Under the pieces are notes generated by a model. The model searched no databases, was not told the origin of the DNA, and saw only the letters and a program-made list of their open reading frames with translations. From contig OZ020623.1 in the NCBI GenBank assembly GCA_963971575.1, positions 13,890,980 to 13,954,979 of the forward strand: a DNA stretch of 64,000 nucleotides, written 5' to 3'. Every line of letters starts with the position of its first letter. Positions within the stretch are counted from its first letter, which is position 1. This DNA is from Liopterus haemorrhoidalis. Lineage: Eukaryota; Arthropoda; Insecta; Coleoptera; Dytiscidae. Made by a program: the position numbers and the translations under genes. Below, in pieces: positions 33,373 to 43,775 of this stretch.

Positions 33373-33640
33373 AAATAAATATTCGTAATTCTCAAGGAAT
33401 GGACTTGTGTGTAGAATGGACCATAAAAGAGAAGTAAAAATGGTTTTTGAAGCAAGGACAACTAAAAGAAAATTCAGAGGAAGAACGTCGAAAGGTGGAA
33501 TTCAAAGAACGACAACAAGAAAAGGGATGAAATGAGAAGAATCAAGGACTATGGCACAGAATAGAAAGAAATATGATGAAGGGCACCAAATAAATATTCG
33601 TAATTATCAAGGAATGGACGTAATTATACGGATGTGAGAC
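33373..33640. repeat. Short direct repeats and LINE-like scraps
   Basis: AAATAAATATTCGTAATT followed by CAAGGAATGGAC occurs at about 33373 and again at about 33589. Between them is a basic, K/R-rich reading frame (DHKREVKMVFEARTTKRKF) like the tail region of RTE-type LINEs, but broken. Confidence 0.4.
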
Positions 33641-33719
33641 TAGGACAACTTCTAGAACCATTATCCATCGTCTTCAAGTGTTCGTCAATTCTTGCTTGAG
33701 TAGCATATTACGCTTATTT

Positions 33720-34268
33720 TTTGGCCTGACGTTATTACCAACGCTCGCCTTTGGGAGAGAACCTACCAAAGCTCCATAGACATCCTGATAAAACAAAAAA
33801 GTGGAGATGGATAGGCCATACTTTAAGGAACAACCCTTTTTCCATCAGTAAAACGGCTCTTGATTGGAACCCACAAGGGAGCCGTAGATGTGGCAGACCA
33901 ACGGACACATGGCGTAGACCAAGGGTCGGCAACACGGCGCCCTCGGTTTTATGCGCTCTCGCTATCGAGACACATACATACTGAGCCCAATTTCCACATC
34001 GCATCTATTGGTGATTCGACTTGAGCGATCAGCGCTAGATTAGACGACCTTGCGAACCACGAGTGTTTACATATCTTACGTTTTTATGCGCCCTCAATAA
34101 CATTTGAATTTATAATGCGCGCTTATTGACAAAAAGGTTGCCGAACCCTGGCGTAGACTAATCATGAAGGAAGCCAGCGAAAGCGATAAAACATGGAGGG
34201 AGCTAAAACATCTAGCGCAAGACAGATCCAAAGGGCGGAAGTTTATTGAGACCCTATGCTTCACATAG
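33720..34268 (+). pseudogene. RTE-like LINE, C-terminal end
   Basis: The plus frame reads KKWRWIGHTLRNNPFSISK, ALDWNPQGSRRCGRPTDTWR, then is split by a hAT MITE. After it the match resumes with LIMKEASESDKTWRELKH, LAQDRSKGRKFIETLCFT and a stop at 34266. The R-x-x-GRP-x-x-TWRR and TW-x-x-LK-x-LAQ-x-R motifs are typical of the carboxy end of RTE-clade LINEs. Reverse transcriptase and endonuclease are absent, consistent with 5' truncation. Confidence 0.82.
33920..34150. mobile_element. 231-bp hAT MITE inside the LINE
   Basis: Ends CAAGGGTCGGCAAC and GTTGCCGAACCCTG are hAT-type inverted repeats. GCGTAGAC is duplicated exactly at 33912-33919 and 34151-34158. Ignoring the MITE and one duplication brings the two halves of the LINE frame together in phase at TWRR/LIMK. 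Confidence 0.95.
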
Positions 34269-34585
34269 GAGCGACCGGAACCTTATATATAATGAATGGG
34301 CATGTGTTTAGAATGAAACATAAAAGAGAACTTGGAGGAAGACTAATAGAACAAGTTTAAACATACTGATATATGGGATCGATGTTAGCAGACGTAACTA
34401 AAGAAGTCGTTACAAAATCTAAGAGATGACGCTAGAAGTACAGAAACAAATTTGTTTCAAATTTGTGAAAACTACCTTCTGTCAATAGCCTGTTGTCAAA
34501 TTTTCAGCCATATCAATCGCGTGGTTTCATTTTTACAATCGATTGAAGCAAACTTTTTTTATTTTCGAAAAACGAGTTTCGTGCA
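34269..34585. other. Spacer and probable 5' flank of a mariner
   Basis: No ORF. The right part (from about 34437) probably includes the degraded 5' end of the mariner pseudogene that follows, but no matching inverted terminal repeat was found. Confidence 0.4.
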
Positions 34586-35198
34586 ATGATTAAATACTTT
34601 CATTTGAATGGCAAAACACCGAAAGAAATCAAAGCCGAGTTGGATGAAGTTCATGGCACATCTGTACCAGTGATTAAAACTGTTTACAATTGGGTGAATG
34701 AGTTTAAACGTTGTCGTACATCAACAAGTGATAAACATCGTTCGGACGTCCACTTGAAGTTTTGAACAAAATCCACGATATGGTCTTGAGTGATCCACGA
34801 GTCAAAGTGTGTGAACTTGTTGAGGCCACAGGCATATCAAATGGCTCAGTGGTTTCAATTTTGCACGAAATTTTAGGAAAAAGATATTGGCTAGATGTCG
34901 CGTTTGCTCACAGTGGAGAAAAAACGCAATCGTGTGGTCGATTCAATGGCTGGTTTGGCGCTTTTCCGTCGCAATCCTAATGAGTTTCTGCGCTGATACA
35001 TAACCGCTGATGAAACATGGATCCAACACTACACTCCAGAGACAAGGGAATAGTCGAAACAATGGGTTCCTGAAGTTTATCAGGTTCCAAAGAAGACCAA
35101 GAGGATGAAATTAGCCTGCAAGGTAATGGGCACGGTTTTCTGGATTTCATCAACATTGACTACTTGCAAAAAGGACGAACGATAAATGGATATTATTA

Positions 35199-37536
35199 TG
35201 CGTTGTTAAAGGACTGGTTTAGCGAAAAAATCAAGAATAAACGCCCACATTTGGCCAAGAAGAAAGTACTCATCTATCAAGATAACGCACAGGTGCACAC
35301 CTATGTAGTTTCGATGGTGAAAATGCATGAATCACGCTTCGAATTGTTGCGTGGTTATTCGATCACATTTGTCCAAGAAGAAAGTGCTCATCCTTCAAGA
35401 CAATGCACGGGTGCACATTTGTGCAGTTTCGATGGCGAAAATGTATGAATCACGCTTCGAATTGTTGCGTTGTTATTGGACCGGTTAAGCGAAGAAATCA
35501 AGAAAAAACGCCCACATTTGTCCAAGAATAAAGTGCTCATCCTTCAAGACAATGCACGGGTGCACATTTGTGCAGTTTCGATGGCGAAAAGGTATGAATC
35601 ACGCTTCGAATTGTTGCGTTGTTATTGGACCGGTTAAGCGAAGAAATCAAGAAAAAACGCCCACATTTGTCCAAGAAGAAAGTGCTCATCCTTCAAGACA
35701 ATGCACGGGTGCACATTTGTGCAGTTTCGATGGCGAAAATGTATGAATCACGCTTCGAATTGTTGCGTTGTTATTGGACCGGTTAAGCGAAGAAATCAAG
35801 AAAAAACGCCCACATTTGTCCAAGAAGAAAGTGCTCATCCTTCAAGACAATGCACGGGTGCACATTTGTGCAGTTTCAATGGCGAAAATGTATGAATCAC
35901 GCTTCGAATTGTTGCGTTGTTATTGAACCGATTAAGCGAAGAAATCAAGAAAAAACGCCCACATTTGTCCAAAAAGAAAGTGCTCATTCTTCAAGACAAT
36001 GCACGGGTGCACATTTGTGCAGTTTCAATGGCGAAAATGTATGAATCACTCTTCGAATTGTTGCGTTGTTATTGAACCGGTTAAGCGAAGAAATCAAGAA
36101 TAAACGCCCACATTTGTCCAAGAAGAAAGTGCTCATCCTTCAAGACAATGCACTGGTGCACATTTGTGCAGTTTCGATGGCGAAAATGCATGAATCACGC
36201 TTCGAATTGTTGCGTTGTTATTGGACCGGTTAAGCGAAGAAATCCAGAAAAAACGCCCACATTTGTCCAAGAAGAAAGTGCTCATCCTTCAAGACAATGC
36301 ACGGGTGCACATTTGTGCAGTTTCAATGGCGAAAATGTATGCATCATGCTTCGAATTGTTGCGTTGCTATTGGACCGGTTAAGCGAAGAAATCAAGAAAA
36401 AACGGCCACATTTGTCCAAGAAGAAAGTGCTCATCCTTCAAGACAATGCACGGGTGCACATTTGTGCAGTTTCAATGGCGAAAATGTATGAATCATGCTT
36501 CGAATTGTTGCGTTGCTATTGGACCGGTTAAGCGAAGAAATCAAGAAAAAACGGCCACATTTGTCCAAGAAGAAAGTGCTCATCCTTCAAGACAATGCAC
36601 GGGTGCACATTTGTGCAGTTTCAATGGCGAAAATGTATGCATCATGCTTCGAATTGTTGCGTTGCTATTGGACCGGTTAAGCGAAGAAATCAAGAAAAAA
36701 CGGCCACATTTGTCCAAGAAGAAAGTGCTCATCCTTCAAGACAATGCACGGGTGCACATTTGTGCAGTTTCAATGGCGAAAATGTATGAATCATGCTTCG
36801 AATTGTTGCGTTGCTATTGGACCGGTTAAGCGAAGAAATCAAGAATAAACGCCCACATTTGTCCAAGAAGAAAGTGCTCATCCTTCAAGACAATGCACGG
36901 GTGCACATGTGTACAGTTTCGATGGCGAAAATGCATGAATCACGCTTCGAATTGTTGCGTTGTTATTGGACCGGTTAAGCGAAGAAATCAAGAAAAAACG
37001 CCCACATTTGTCCAAGAAGAAAGTGCTCATCCTTCAAGACAATGCACGGGTGCACATTTGTGCAGTTTCAATGGCGAAAATGTATGAATCACGCTTCGAA
37101 TTGTTGCGTTGTTATTGGATCGGTTAAGCGAAGAAATCCAGAAAAAACGCCCACATTTATCCAAGAAGAAAGTGCTCATCCTTCAAGACAATGAACGGGT
37201 GCACATTTGTGCAGTTTCTATGTCGAAAATGTATGAATCACGCTTCGAATTGTTACGTTGTTATTGGACCGGTTAAGTGAAGAAATCAAGAAGAAACGCC
37301 CACATTTGTCCAAAAAGAAAGTGCTCATCCTTCAAGAAAATGCACGGGTGCACATTTGTGCAGTTTCGATGTCGAAAATTTATGAATCATGCTTCGAAGT
37401 ATTGCGTTGTTATTGGACCGGTTAAGCGAAGAAATCAAGAGAAAAACCCGCACATTTGTCCAAGATGAAAGTGCTCATCCTTCAAGACAATGCACGGGTG
37501 CACACTTGTACAGTTTCGATGGCAAAAATACATTAA
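35199..37536 (+). repeat. 149-bp minisatellite made from transposase sequence
   Basis: Unit starts (TGCGTTGTTA word) are at 35199, 35348, 35466, 35615 and then every 149 bp to 37403; the last unit is partial. Unit 2 is 118 bp because of a 31-bp deletion. The unit encodes ALLLDRLSEEIKKKRPHLSK then KKVLILQDNARVHICAVSM and FELLR. In the first, ancestral unit TGCGTTGTTA (35199) and TGCGTGGTTA (35348) are exactly 149 bp apart, so the first duplication probably used this near-repeat. Since 149 is not a multiple of three, each unit shifts the frame and no long ORF survives. Confidence 0.96.
36211..36807 (+). repeat. 298-bp higher-order unit in the minisatellite
   Basis: Four successive units alternate TATGCATCATGC (about 36337, 36635) with TATGAATCATGC (about 36486, 36784), and all share AAACGGCCAC-type changes. 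They were therefore copied as pairs, the newest expansion in the array. Confidence 0.8.
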
Positions 37537-37839
37537 TTACAATTATAATTATTGCCGTATCCGTCGTATTCACCAGATTTAGCCCCCAGCGACTTTTTCC
37601 TGTTTCCAAACTGGAAGAAATGGCCAGAAAAAAGATTCACGTAGAACGAGGAGGTCATCGCCGAAACAGATCCCTATTCTGAAGGCCTTCCGAAATCTTT
37701 TTCTTTGGATGACTTGAAAAAGTTGAAGAAACGCTGGGCGAAGTGTATCGAGCTAAAAGGAGACTATGTTGAGAAATAAAAATCAATCCAAAATATTTTT
37801 GTTTGTAAAATGTTTTTCTATTCTTTTAAAAGGACTTAA

Positions 37840-37935
37840 GGTCAATAAGTCCTTACAAAATAATAAAAAAACTTTTTATTTTGGGTTGATTCATTTTTAT
37901 TTCTCAACATAGTCTCCTTTCAGCTCGGTATGAAA
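37840..37935 (-). mobile_element. Inverted 3' fragment of the same mariner family
   Basis: The reverse complement reads GAGCTGAAAGGAGACTATG then GAGAAATAAAAATGAATCAA, matching the 3' coding end and UTR of the family (5735-5810, 37750-37800). It stands tail to tail with the preceding pseudogene, joined through the short palindrome AAGGACTTA/TAAGTCCTT at 37829-37855. Confidence 0.8.
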
Positions 37936-38275
37936 ATAGCTCGATAATAGGTCATACCCTCGTAGCTGGAGAATAATCGATGGGGGAAAATTTTTTGCAG
38001 TCCTACTCTTGGAAATGTAGTGGAATGGATTAAAATATTTGCGTATGGAAACATAAAAATCGTGATTCGATTAACGAGTAGTTCGTACAACCTCGTTAAA
38101 CGAATTAAATTCATTATCTGCTAATACTTTTCTCTTTACCATCCGTTAATTTTTGTGCCTTTTACCGGTACGTCAGTGTAAAACGATGAAAACCACTATT
38201 GTAGGAAGCTGGAGTGATTGGAAATAGTATCGAGTGTGTAAAAGAAGACTTTTAACAAAGCTTTAACAATAAATA
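37936..38275. other. Intergenic, no gene seen
   Basis: No supportable feature; short ORFs only. Confidence 0.4.
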
Positions 38276-38403
38276 GGTCTGTTCTAAAGTTCTAACGGTT
38301 TATTAACACAAGACGCAAGCGCAGATTAATTTAAACACACTACTAAGACTTCTGCGCATGCGTCTAATGATAATAAACGTTGGAAATATACTATGAACAG
38401 GCC
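38276..38403. mobile_element. 128-bp TA-flanked MITE
   Basis: GGTCTGTTC at the left and GAACAGGCC at the right, with AACGGTTTATTA and TAATAAACGTT continuing the inverted match inward. TA on each side (38274-38275, 38404-38405). It has a more GC-rich core with GCGCAGA/TCTGCGC. Confidence 0.75.
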
Positions 38404-38405
38404 TA

Positions 38406-38847
38406 ATATTTAAAAATTAATTTTCAAATCTGAAATTTTATATTTTTTTGTTTTTTCTAAATCGTCAGTACTAATTTTTTTGTTTATCAGTACAATGAAA
38501 TAATTGAAATAGCAAAAACAGAATTTTTAAGTTATTTATATTATAATTATATTTACAATATGTATCAAACATTTTCACTAATTTTTGTAATTAGTAATTA
38601 AAATTACTAAGTGATAAAACTTGTATAAACAGTAACAGTTTGAGAATTTATATACTGATATTTTATTTGAAATAAAACATTTAAAATAAACTTAATGACA
38701 ATAGGAGGGAATTATATATCCAATTTTTTTTACAAATTATATTTAAATAAGGGAATATTCCTTATATATAAACATGTAGACAACATAGAGTTAAAATCAA
38801 TATATAATTTACATATATTTTTATTTTTAAATTGGTGAACAAATCTG
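38406..38847. other. Intergenic, no gene seen
   Basis: Very AT-rich, no ORF or repeat supported. Confidence 0.4.
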
Positions 38848-39256
38848 GTTCCACGATATTTGAACATACGACAGATTAACATACGACACTTCAACATGGA
38901 CAGATTAACATGCGACAGATGAACATAGACACTTTTTAACACACGATAAATGAACACTGTGACATATTTCTATGCTGATCACCGCTGACCAACCGCTGAC
39001 CAATCGCTGACTAAACAATGACCAACCGATGACCAACCATTGACCCACAGATGAACTTGTATTGTAGGATAAATAAAAAATAAAAATAAAAATGAAATGT
39101 GAGATCTAATGTCGTGTGTTCAATTGACTTATGTTCATCTGTCGCTATGAAATATGTCACAGTGTTCATTTGTCGTGTGTTAAAATGTGTCTATGTTCAT
39201 CTGTCCATGTTAAAGTGTCGCATGTTAATCTGTCGTATGTTCAAATGTCGGGAAAC
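38848..39256. mobile_element. Fold-back element with repeat-built arms
   Basis: Left arm 38848-38971 and right arm about 39150-39256 are inverted copies of about 110 bp. Each arm is made of short 14-17-bp words such as GAACATACGACAGATTAAC, with one extra unit in the left arm. The loop contains another tandem repeat, GACCAACCGCT-like, about 38973-39050. Two overlapping ORFs on the right arm are repeat artefacts. Confidence 0.82.
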
Positions 39257-39396
39257 CAAAAAATCAAGAGTATTCGACAGCAATCGGCGATTTTGAGAAA
39301 TAAAACTTTTACTAAGGTGTTTTAAAGTTTTCGCCTTCTTGTGACCTGTAGTATCACCCATTAAAAAAGAAATAAGAAAACCCTAAGCACCCTGTA

Positions 39397-40355
39397 TAGG
39401 TCATTACTTTAGTTTAGGCGGAATGAGGCTTTCGTATTTTCAAGTTGTCAGGAAAAAAGAGCTTAGCTGGGTTATTTAATTTTTCATGTTGGCTTTTATT
39501 ATTAAAACTGCATTCAGAGCTCTTTAAATTAGTTGACTCTGCACTGTACGTTATACATATGCTTAATAGATTGTTTTAACGTTCGATGTAGCGTGTACAG
39601 CTCTTGGAAATTAGTGAGTTACGAATAGTCCGACATCTGTATGTCTTTAAACCAACTACGGTGACTTCATAAAATGTTTATTATCTATTATCGTTTTTAT
39701 AATTCTGCTATCCTAGATTTAGACTAACTAAACATAACCTAATTTCCTAAATTGATCATATTTACTGTTCGTCTTTGTAATTTTGAGCGAGATTTGTTAA
39801 TGATGACAATTTGTTAGGTTATGTAAAGGCATACATTATGTACGGTCACTCCGATAGACTGAGATAGCCAGTGTTTATATGCCAGTCTCATTAAAACAAC
39901 TCACTAGCTATAAGTTTAGAAAATTATCCACAGTCGACAACGAACAAAGTATTAAATTTAGATGTCTGAACGGTTGCACGTCTTACCATATGACCTTACC
40001 ATATTAAACTTGTTAGTGACAATAAACAGAGTACAAGCTGTAGTCTATAGTCTATTAATTTAAGAGCTCTTAATGCGGCTTAAGTGATATTTATTAGAAA
40101 AATAAAATAAATAATACAGTTTAAAATTTTTGGAAAATGTAAGAATTTAAGGACTGAGACATTTGTATTAAAAATGATACAAATAATCAAAATATAATGA
40201 AAATGAAATTTTATAATGATATTAACTTTAACCTAAAAATGTTAACTGTAAGTATGATTTACAAAGCTTAACAAAAATAGTCAAAAGCTCGAATCAAACT
40301 ATAAAAGTTACTAGATTGCAAAATCTAGTCCCGCCTTAAGATGTGGAATAGCCTA
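39397..40355. mobile_element. TIR element with nested MITE
   Basis: The left end TAGGTCATTACTTTAG, continuing TTTAGGCGGAAT, pairs imperfectly with the right end (ATTCCGCC-like words CCCGCCTTAAG then GGAATAGCCTA). TA flanks at 39395-39396 and 40356-40357. The inner TIR words resemble those of the two small MITEs at 10525 and 10853. The MITE at 39518-40073 lies inside. Confidence 0.6.
39518..40073. mobile_element. 556-bp MITE, AGAGCTCTT ends
   Basis: The left end AGAGCTCTTTAAATTAG and the right end TTAATTTAAGAGCTCT are inverted repeats that continue imperfectly for about 35 bp (CTGTACGTTAT/GTACAAGCTG). The reverse-complement copy at 56440-57395 covers the same sequence on both sides of a LINE; the left arm alone recurs at 24270-24420. 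Confidence 0.75.
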
Positions 40356-40357
40356 TA

Positions 40358-41029
40358 CGTCAAGTTTTTTCTACTTAATAGTTTAGAACCTTCGTCGAAA
40401 AATATTATAATTGATGATAATGGAATTCCACTTGATACACGTGTTATTTACGAAAATTAAACCATTTTTACCCGCAGCACCTATATTAAAAATCGTGGGA
40501 GAGACAAAATGGCTGCAAAAATAGGCTACCAAAACTATAAATAGTTTTCAGAATAGAACAAAATAGCTAATATATTTGTAGCTACAATAATAAAATTTGT
40601 TGTTGAGAGGGGAACCAGTGTTCCAAATCAAACATTGAAGCACAAATTTTATATTTTACCCCAAGGGGGAGTTAAATCGAACGCACTCAGTGCACAGCAA
40701 AAAAATCGTAATTGTCAAAGTTCATTCTCAGTTTGGTTAAAATTTTAGTGTTAAAATTTTCATTTAAAAAAGTAAAATGTTCACTATTTTTAACCAAATC
40801 GCTGTGTAAGTCTTCATTAAAAAAAAAACAAATACATATTGATTGAAGATTTTTTTAAATAATAAAATATATTAGAGTCTATCCAGGTCAAAGCGTTTGT
40901 GCCAACCAATCGTGTTCATAAGACCGCTCTTTACAAATAGTATTCTACTTGAAAAATAATCAAATAAAAATTTTAGATGCTAAATATAAGTACATAAGTC
41001 ATAATTTTATGACCGGCGCTCTAATCCCG
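40358..41029. other. Intergenic, no gene seen
   Basis: No coding or repeat structure supported, apart from the beginning of the 16-bp minisatellite at its right edge. Confidence 0.4.
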
Positions 41030-41137
41030 TGTCACTCCAATTCCGTGGTGCCCCAATCCCGTGGTGCCCCAATACTGTGGCACCCCACTTCTGTGGCGCC
41101 CCAATCTCATGGTTCCCCAATCCTATAGCGCTCCTAG
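41030..41137. repeat. 16-bp minisatellite, TGGTGCCCCAATCCCG
   Basis: Seven units at exact 16-bp steps from 41030, each with a CCCCAAT core; the outer units are more diverged. GC-rich in an AT-rich setting. Confidence 0.9.
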
Positions 41138-41765
41138 ATAGTCGCTTAGACTCTCTTAATGTTAAAACCAGCTCTATGCCTAGTAACTCATTTTTTATTT
41201 GTTCATCATTTAAAAATCTTCAAAATACAAACATCAAAAAGAGGTATATAAGTATTAATACCATCAAAATAATTAGAACTATTTTAAAGTAGATGAAAAT
41301 GTGCAGGTCGTTCGTTAAACCTGGTTTTAGCACAATATGTGCTACTAGACAGTGACAGGGAAAATGTTGTCACTTTAAAGCTAAAGACAAGTCGAGTTTT
41401 ACTAAAAAAATTCAACAGTCAAATATTGGATACACATATACAACAAAATATACAAAATACACCAAAACATTTGGGAAGAAATATACAAAATAACGCCTTC
41501 AATATATGTGACCAGCTTAACGTCTATGTTAAGATGGTTGTAGGATTACAGCTTCATAGGTTTTGGAATTATTTTTGGTGTTTTTGGGTACATTCGAGTT
41601 GTACAGGGTTGAGCGAGTGCTGAGTGAACAGTTAATGATGACGTCATGAATAGAACACTGACGGAGCGCAGCAACTCGAACCCGGAGCGAGCTTGGATTG
41701 TGACGTAAAATGTAACCCTACAATTTAAGGCGGTGTTTTTACTGTCAGATTAGTTCACGACAGTC
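41138..41765. other. Intergenic, no gene seen
   Basis: ORFs at 41029-41292 and 41339-41623 show no recognised motif. A repeated GAGCGAGTGCTGAGTGAAC-like GC-richer patch occurs near 41611. Confidence 0.4.
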
Positions 41766-42066
41766 ATGCATCAAAATTATGTACCTCGTTTTGTCGTTGA
41801 ATTATTTTTCAATGATGAAGATGATGAATCTGAACAAGTCATTTTAGAAAAAGTGTGGGGAAAAAATTGCAGGAAATACGGTACCAAATTTTACAGATCG
41901 TCTATTCAAATCACATTTTCGGGTATCTCCTACAGTTTTCGAAAATGTTCTTGGAAAACTGTAAGCAGTACCAGACGAAGTTCATCTGAGACCAGGGGGA
42001 AATCCCGAAAAAAAACTCGAGAAACAGCTTATGATAGCATTATGGTACCTTGCCAACAATGAGAGC
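41766..42066 (+). pseudogene. HARBI1-like transposase N-terminal fragment
   Basis: ATG at 41766 opens MHQNYVPRFVVELFFNDEDD followed by an acidic stretch. After one frameshift near 41890 the reading continues TDRLFKSHFRVSPTVFENVL, a stop, then RPGGNPEKKLEKQLMIALWY and LANNES. The F-x-x-HFR-x-x-x-x-F-E-x-L and EKQLLIALW-x-LAN pattern is the N-terminal region of PIF/Harbinger transposases. The DDE domain is missing. Confidence 0.65.
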
Positions 42067-42359
42067 TCCTAAATTTACAAATAAAACATAACCCTGTTTC
42101 TTCCATGTTAATTTTAAGCACGGTGTATTTAATTATTTTTATGTTGTGTTTACAATCACAATACAGCTCTGAAAGTTAATAAAAGTCACAAATACAAAAA
42201 ATATTAGTACTTTTCCCGCCGTTCCCCCACCTTTTTCCGTCATATATCATATACTCGTTCTTAAAACCCCAGGCACAAAGAGCGCACTCTGAATACACCC
42301 TCGAACGTAAAACGAATGTAATTGGGTGTACTCCGAGCGTCAAATCGAACAAGTCTGAG

Positions 42360-43060
42360 CAGTGGCGTAGCGTGGGTTTCAGCCGCCCGGGGCGGATGCC
42401 AATTTCGCCGCTCCCTTATTTAGGTATTAAAATCTAAAAGGCTCAAAAATTTACAGAATTTGCCGCCCCAAAAAAGAGCCGCCACCACCGCCTCCGCTAT
42501 GCTACACCACTGAGATTACATACAATTTTTCGAGTTTCGAGAATGTTCAATAATTTAACAATCACAACACGCACTTAAAGAAAATAATGAATTGTAGCAA
42601 GTTAATTTAGTCCATGTGAATTGGACGACTGATGTTGCAGTTGTTATTAGACAATATTGAACTCTATTCTTTATATGAAAGAATCGATTCTCGCTGAATA
42701 TTCGTTGTGAACAACCCGAGTACAAAATAAAACGCGGGGAATTACCGCAAGGTAACCATGTCAGACATATATGTCTGACATGGCGCATGTAGAACTTCTT
42801 AGTGTCAGACACATATGGCCGACGTGGCGATTAACGTGTTAAAGAAAGGCTATTCCCCGGTTCCGTCACAGATTAAATAATAAAAAGATCTGTGCTCATT
42901 TTAATCGGTCCGAATTGTAGGTGCGACAAAAATATGAAAAGAAATGGTTCAAATTTTTAGTTCAGATTACAAGATATTATTTATTGATGATTTTTGCCGC
43001 CCCAAAAAAGTGCCGCCCGGGGCGGACCGCACCCCCCGCACCCACATCGTTACGCCACTG
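42360..43060. mobile_element. hAT element, CAGTGGCGTA ends
   Basis: The left end CAGTGGCGTAGCGTGGG and the right end CCCACATCGTTACGCCACTG are hAT-type inverted repeats. AGTCTGAG is duplicated exactly at 42352-42359 and 43061-43068. Both ends carry GCCGCCCGGGGCGG. A further internal end (GCTATGCTACACCACTG, to 42512) suggests a 153-bp short version followed by extra sequence. No transposase. Confidence 0.92.
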
Positions 43061-43068
43061 AGTCTGAG

Positions 43069-43775
43069 TGTACAGAACGTGCTCGGAGCATTCTGAGCGT
43101 CAAATCGAATGTTCCCACTAAGGCTGGACAAACATATGTTCAACTTTTATTATTCATAGCACTCTTGTTTCAACGGGATTTCAATAAAATTCAAATAAAT
43201 TTGTTTTTTTTTTTCGATTGTTACGTGATGTATGACTATGACTTGTTTATATCGTTGAAATCAGAATAGAATACTCCATCGAATAAGTAAAAATAAAATG
43301 TGTGTTCCTATTTAATATAAGAAAGTTGCACATCGCACTTTGAGAATAACTGGTTGAAATAAAACATTGCTTCACTCATTGATATTTTCCTATAAAATTG
43401 TTAATTTAAGCAAACTCGTACCTCTTATAGTTCTTGAGATAGCAATGGTGAACAATTTAAAATGAACTAAAAAATGAGAAATAGTAAACCTTTCATTTTA
43501 CCAAAAATAATTCCAAACCGTTTCAATTTGTCAATTTTCCTGGCTTTCTACATATTGCAAAATAAGTTTTAAGCTTTGGGAGATTTGAACCAAATATACA
43601 TATAGATTTACACAGCAGGTACTTTCCGATTTTGAGAAAGTCAGGAATGAAAATTGAAAATAACACAAAAATATTTAAAGACAAATATAGTTACAAATTT
43701 ATGTAAAATTAAAACAGTAAATAAGTCTTTTTTATATAAGAATAAGACCTCGATAACACATTGATCCATCACTAC
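43069..43775. other. Intergenic, no gene seen
   Basis: The ORF at 42994-43269 overlaps the hAT end and is spurious. Nothing else supported. Confidence 0.4.

Larger units (their letters stand above)
34586..37779 (+). pseudogene. mariner transposase with amplified core
   Basis: The N-terminus starts MIKYFHLNGKTPKEIKAELD, with first HTH, linker (KHRSGRP with a frameshift) and second HTH (VCELVEATGISNGSVVSIL). It continues through TADETWIQHYTPETRE (first catalytic aspartate, followed by a stop) to KKVLIYQDNAQVHTYVVSM (second aspartate, about 35275). From 35199 the segment around the second aspartate is repeated about 16 times. The C-terminus resumes near 37555 with YSPDLAPSDFFLFPN-like sequence carrying the third aspartate, shifted in frame, and ends CIELKGDYVEK with stop at 37777. 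A normal gene would be about 1.05 kb; the repeat adds about 2.2 kb. Confidence 0.92.

Noticed and set aside
35199..37536. CRISPR-like regular repeats
   Set aside because: Units are contiguous with no unique spacers, and the sequence is a eukaryotic transposon.
35164..37682. Many 61-127-residue overlapping ORFs
   Set aside because: They are the 149-bp minisatellite read in successive frames; the frame moves each unit, so none is a gene.
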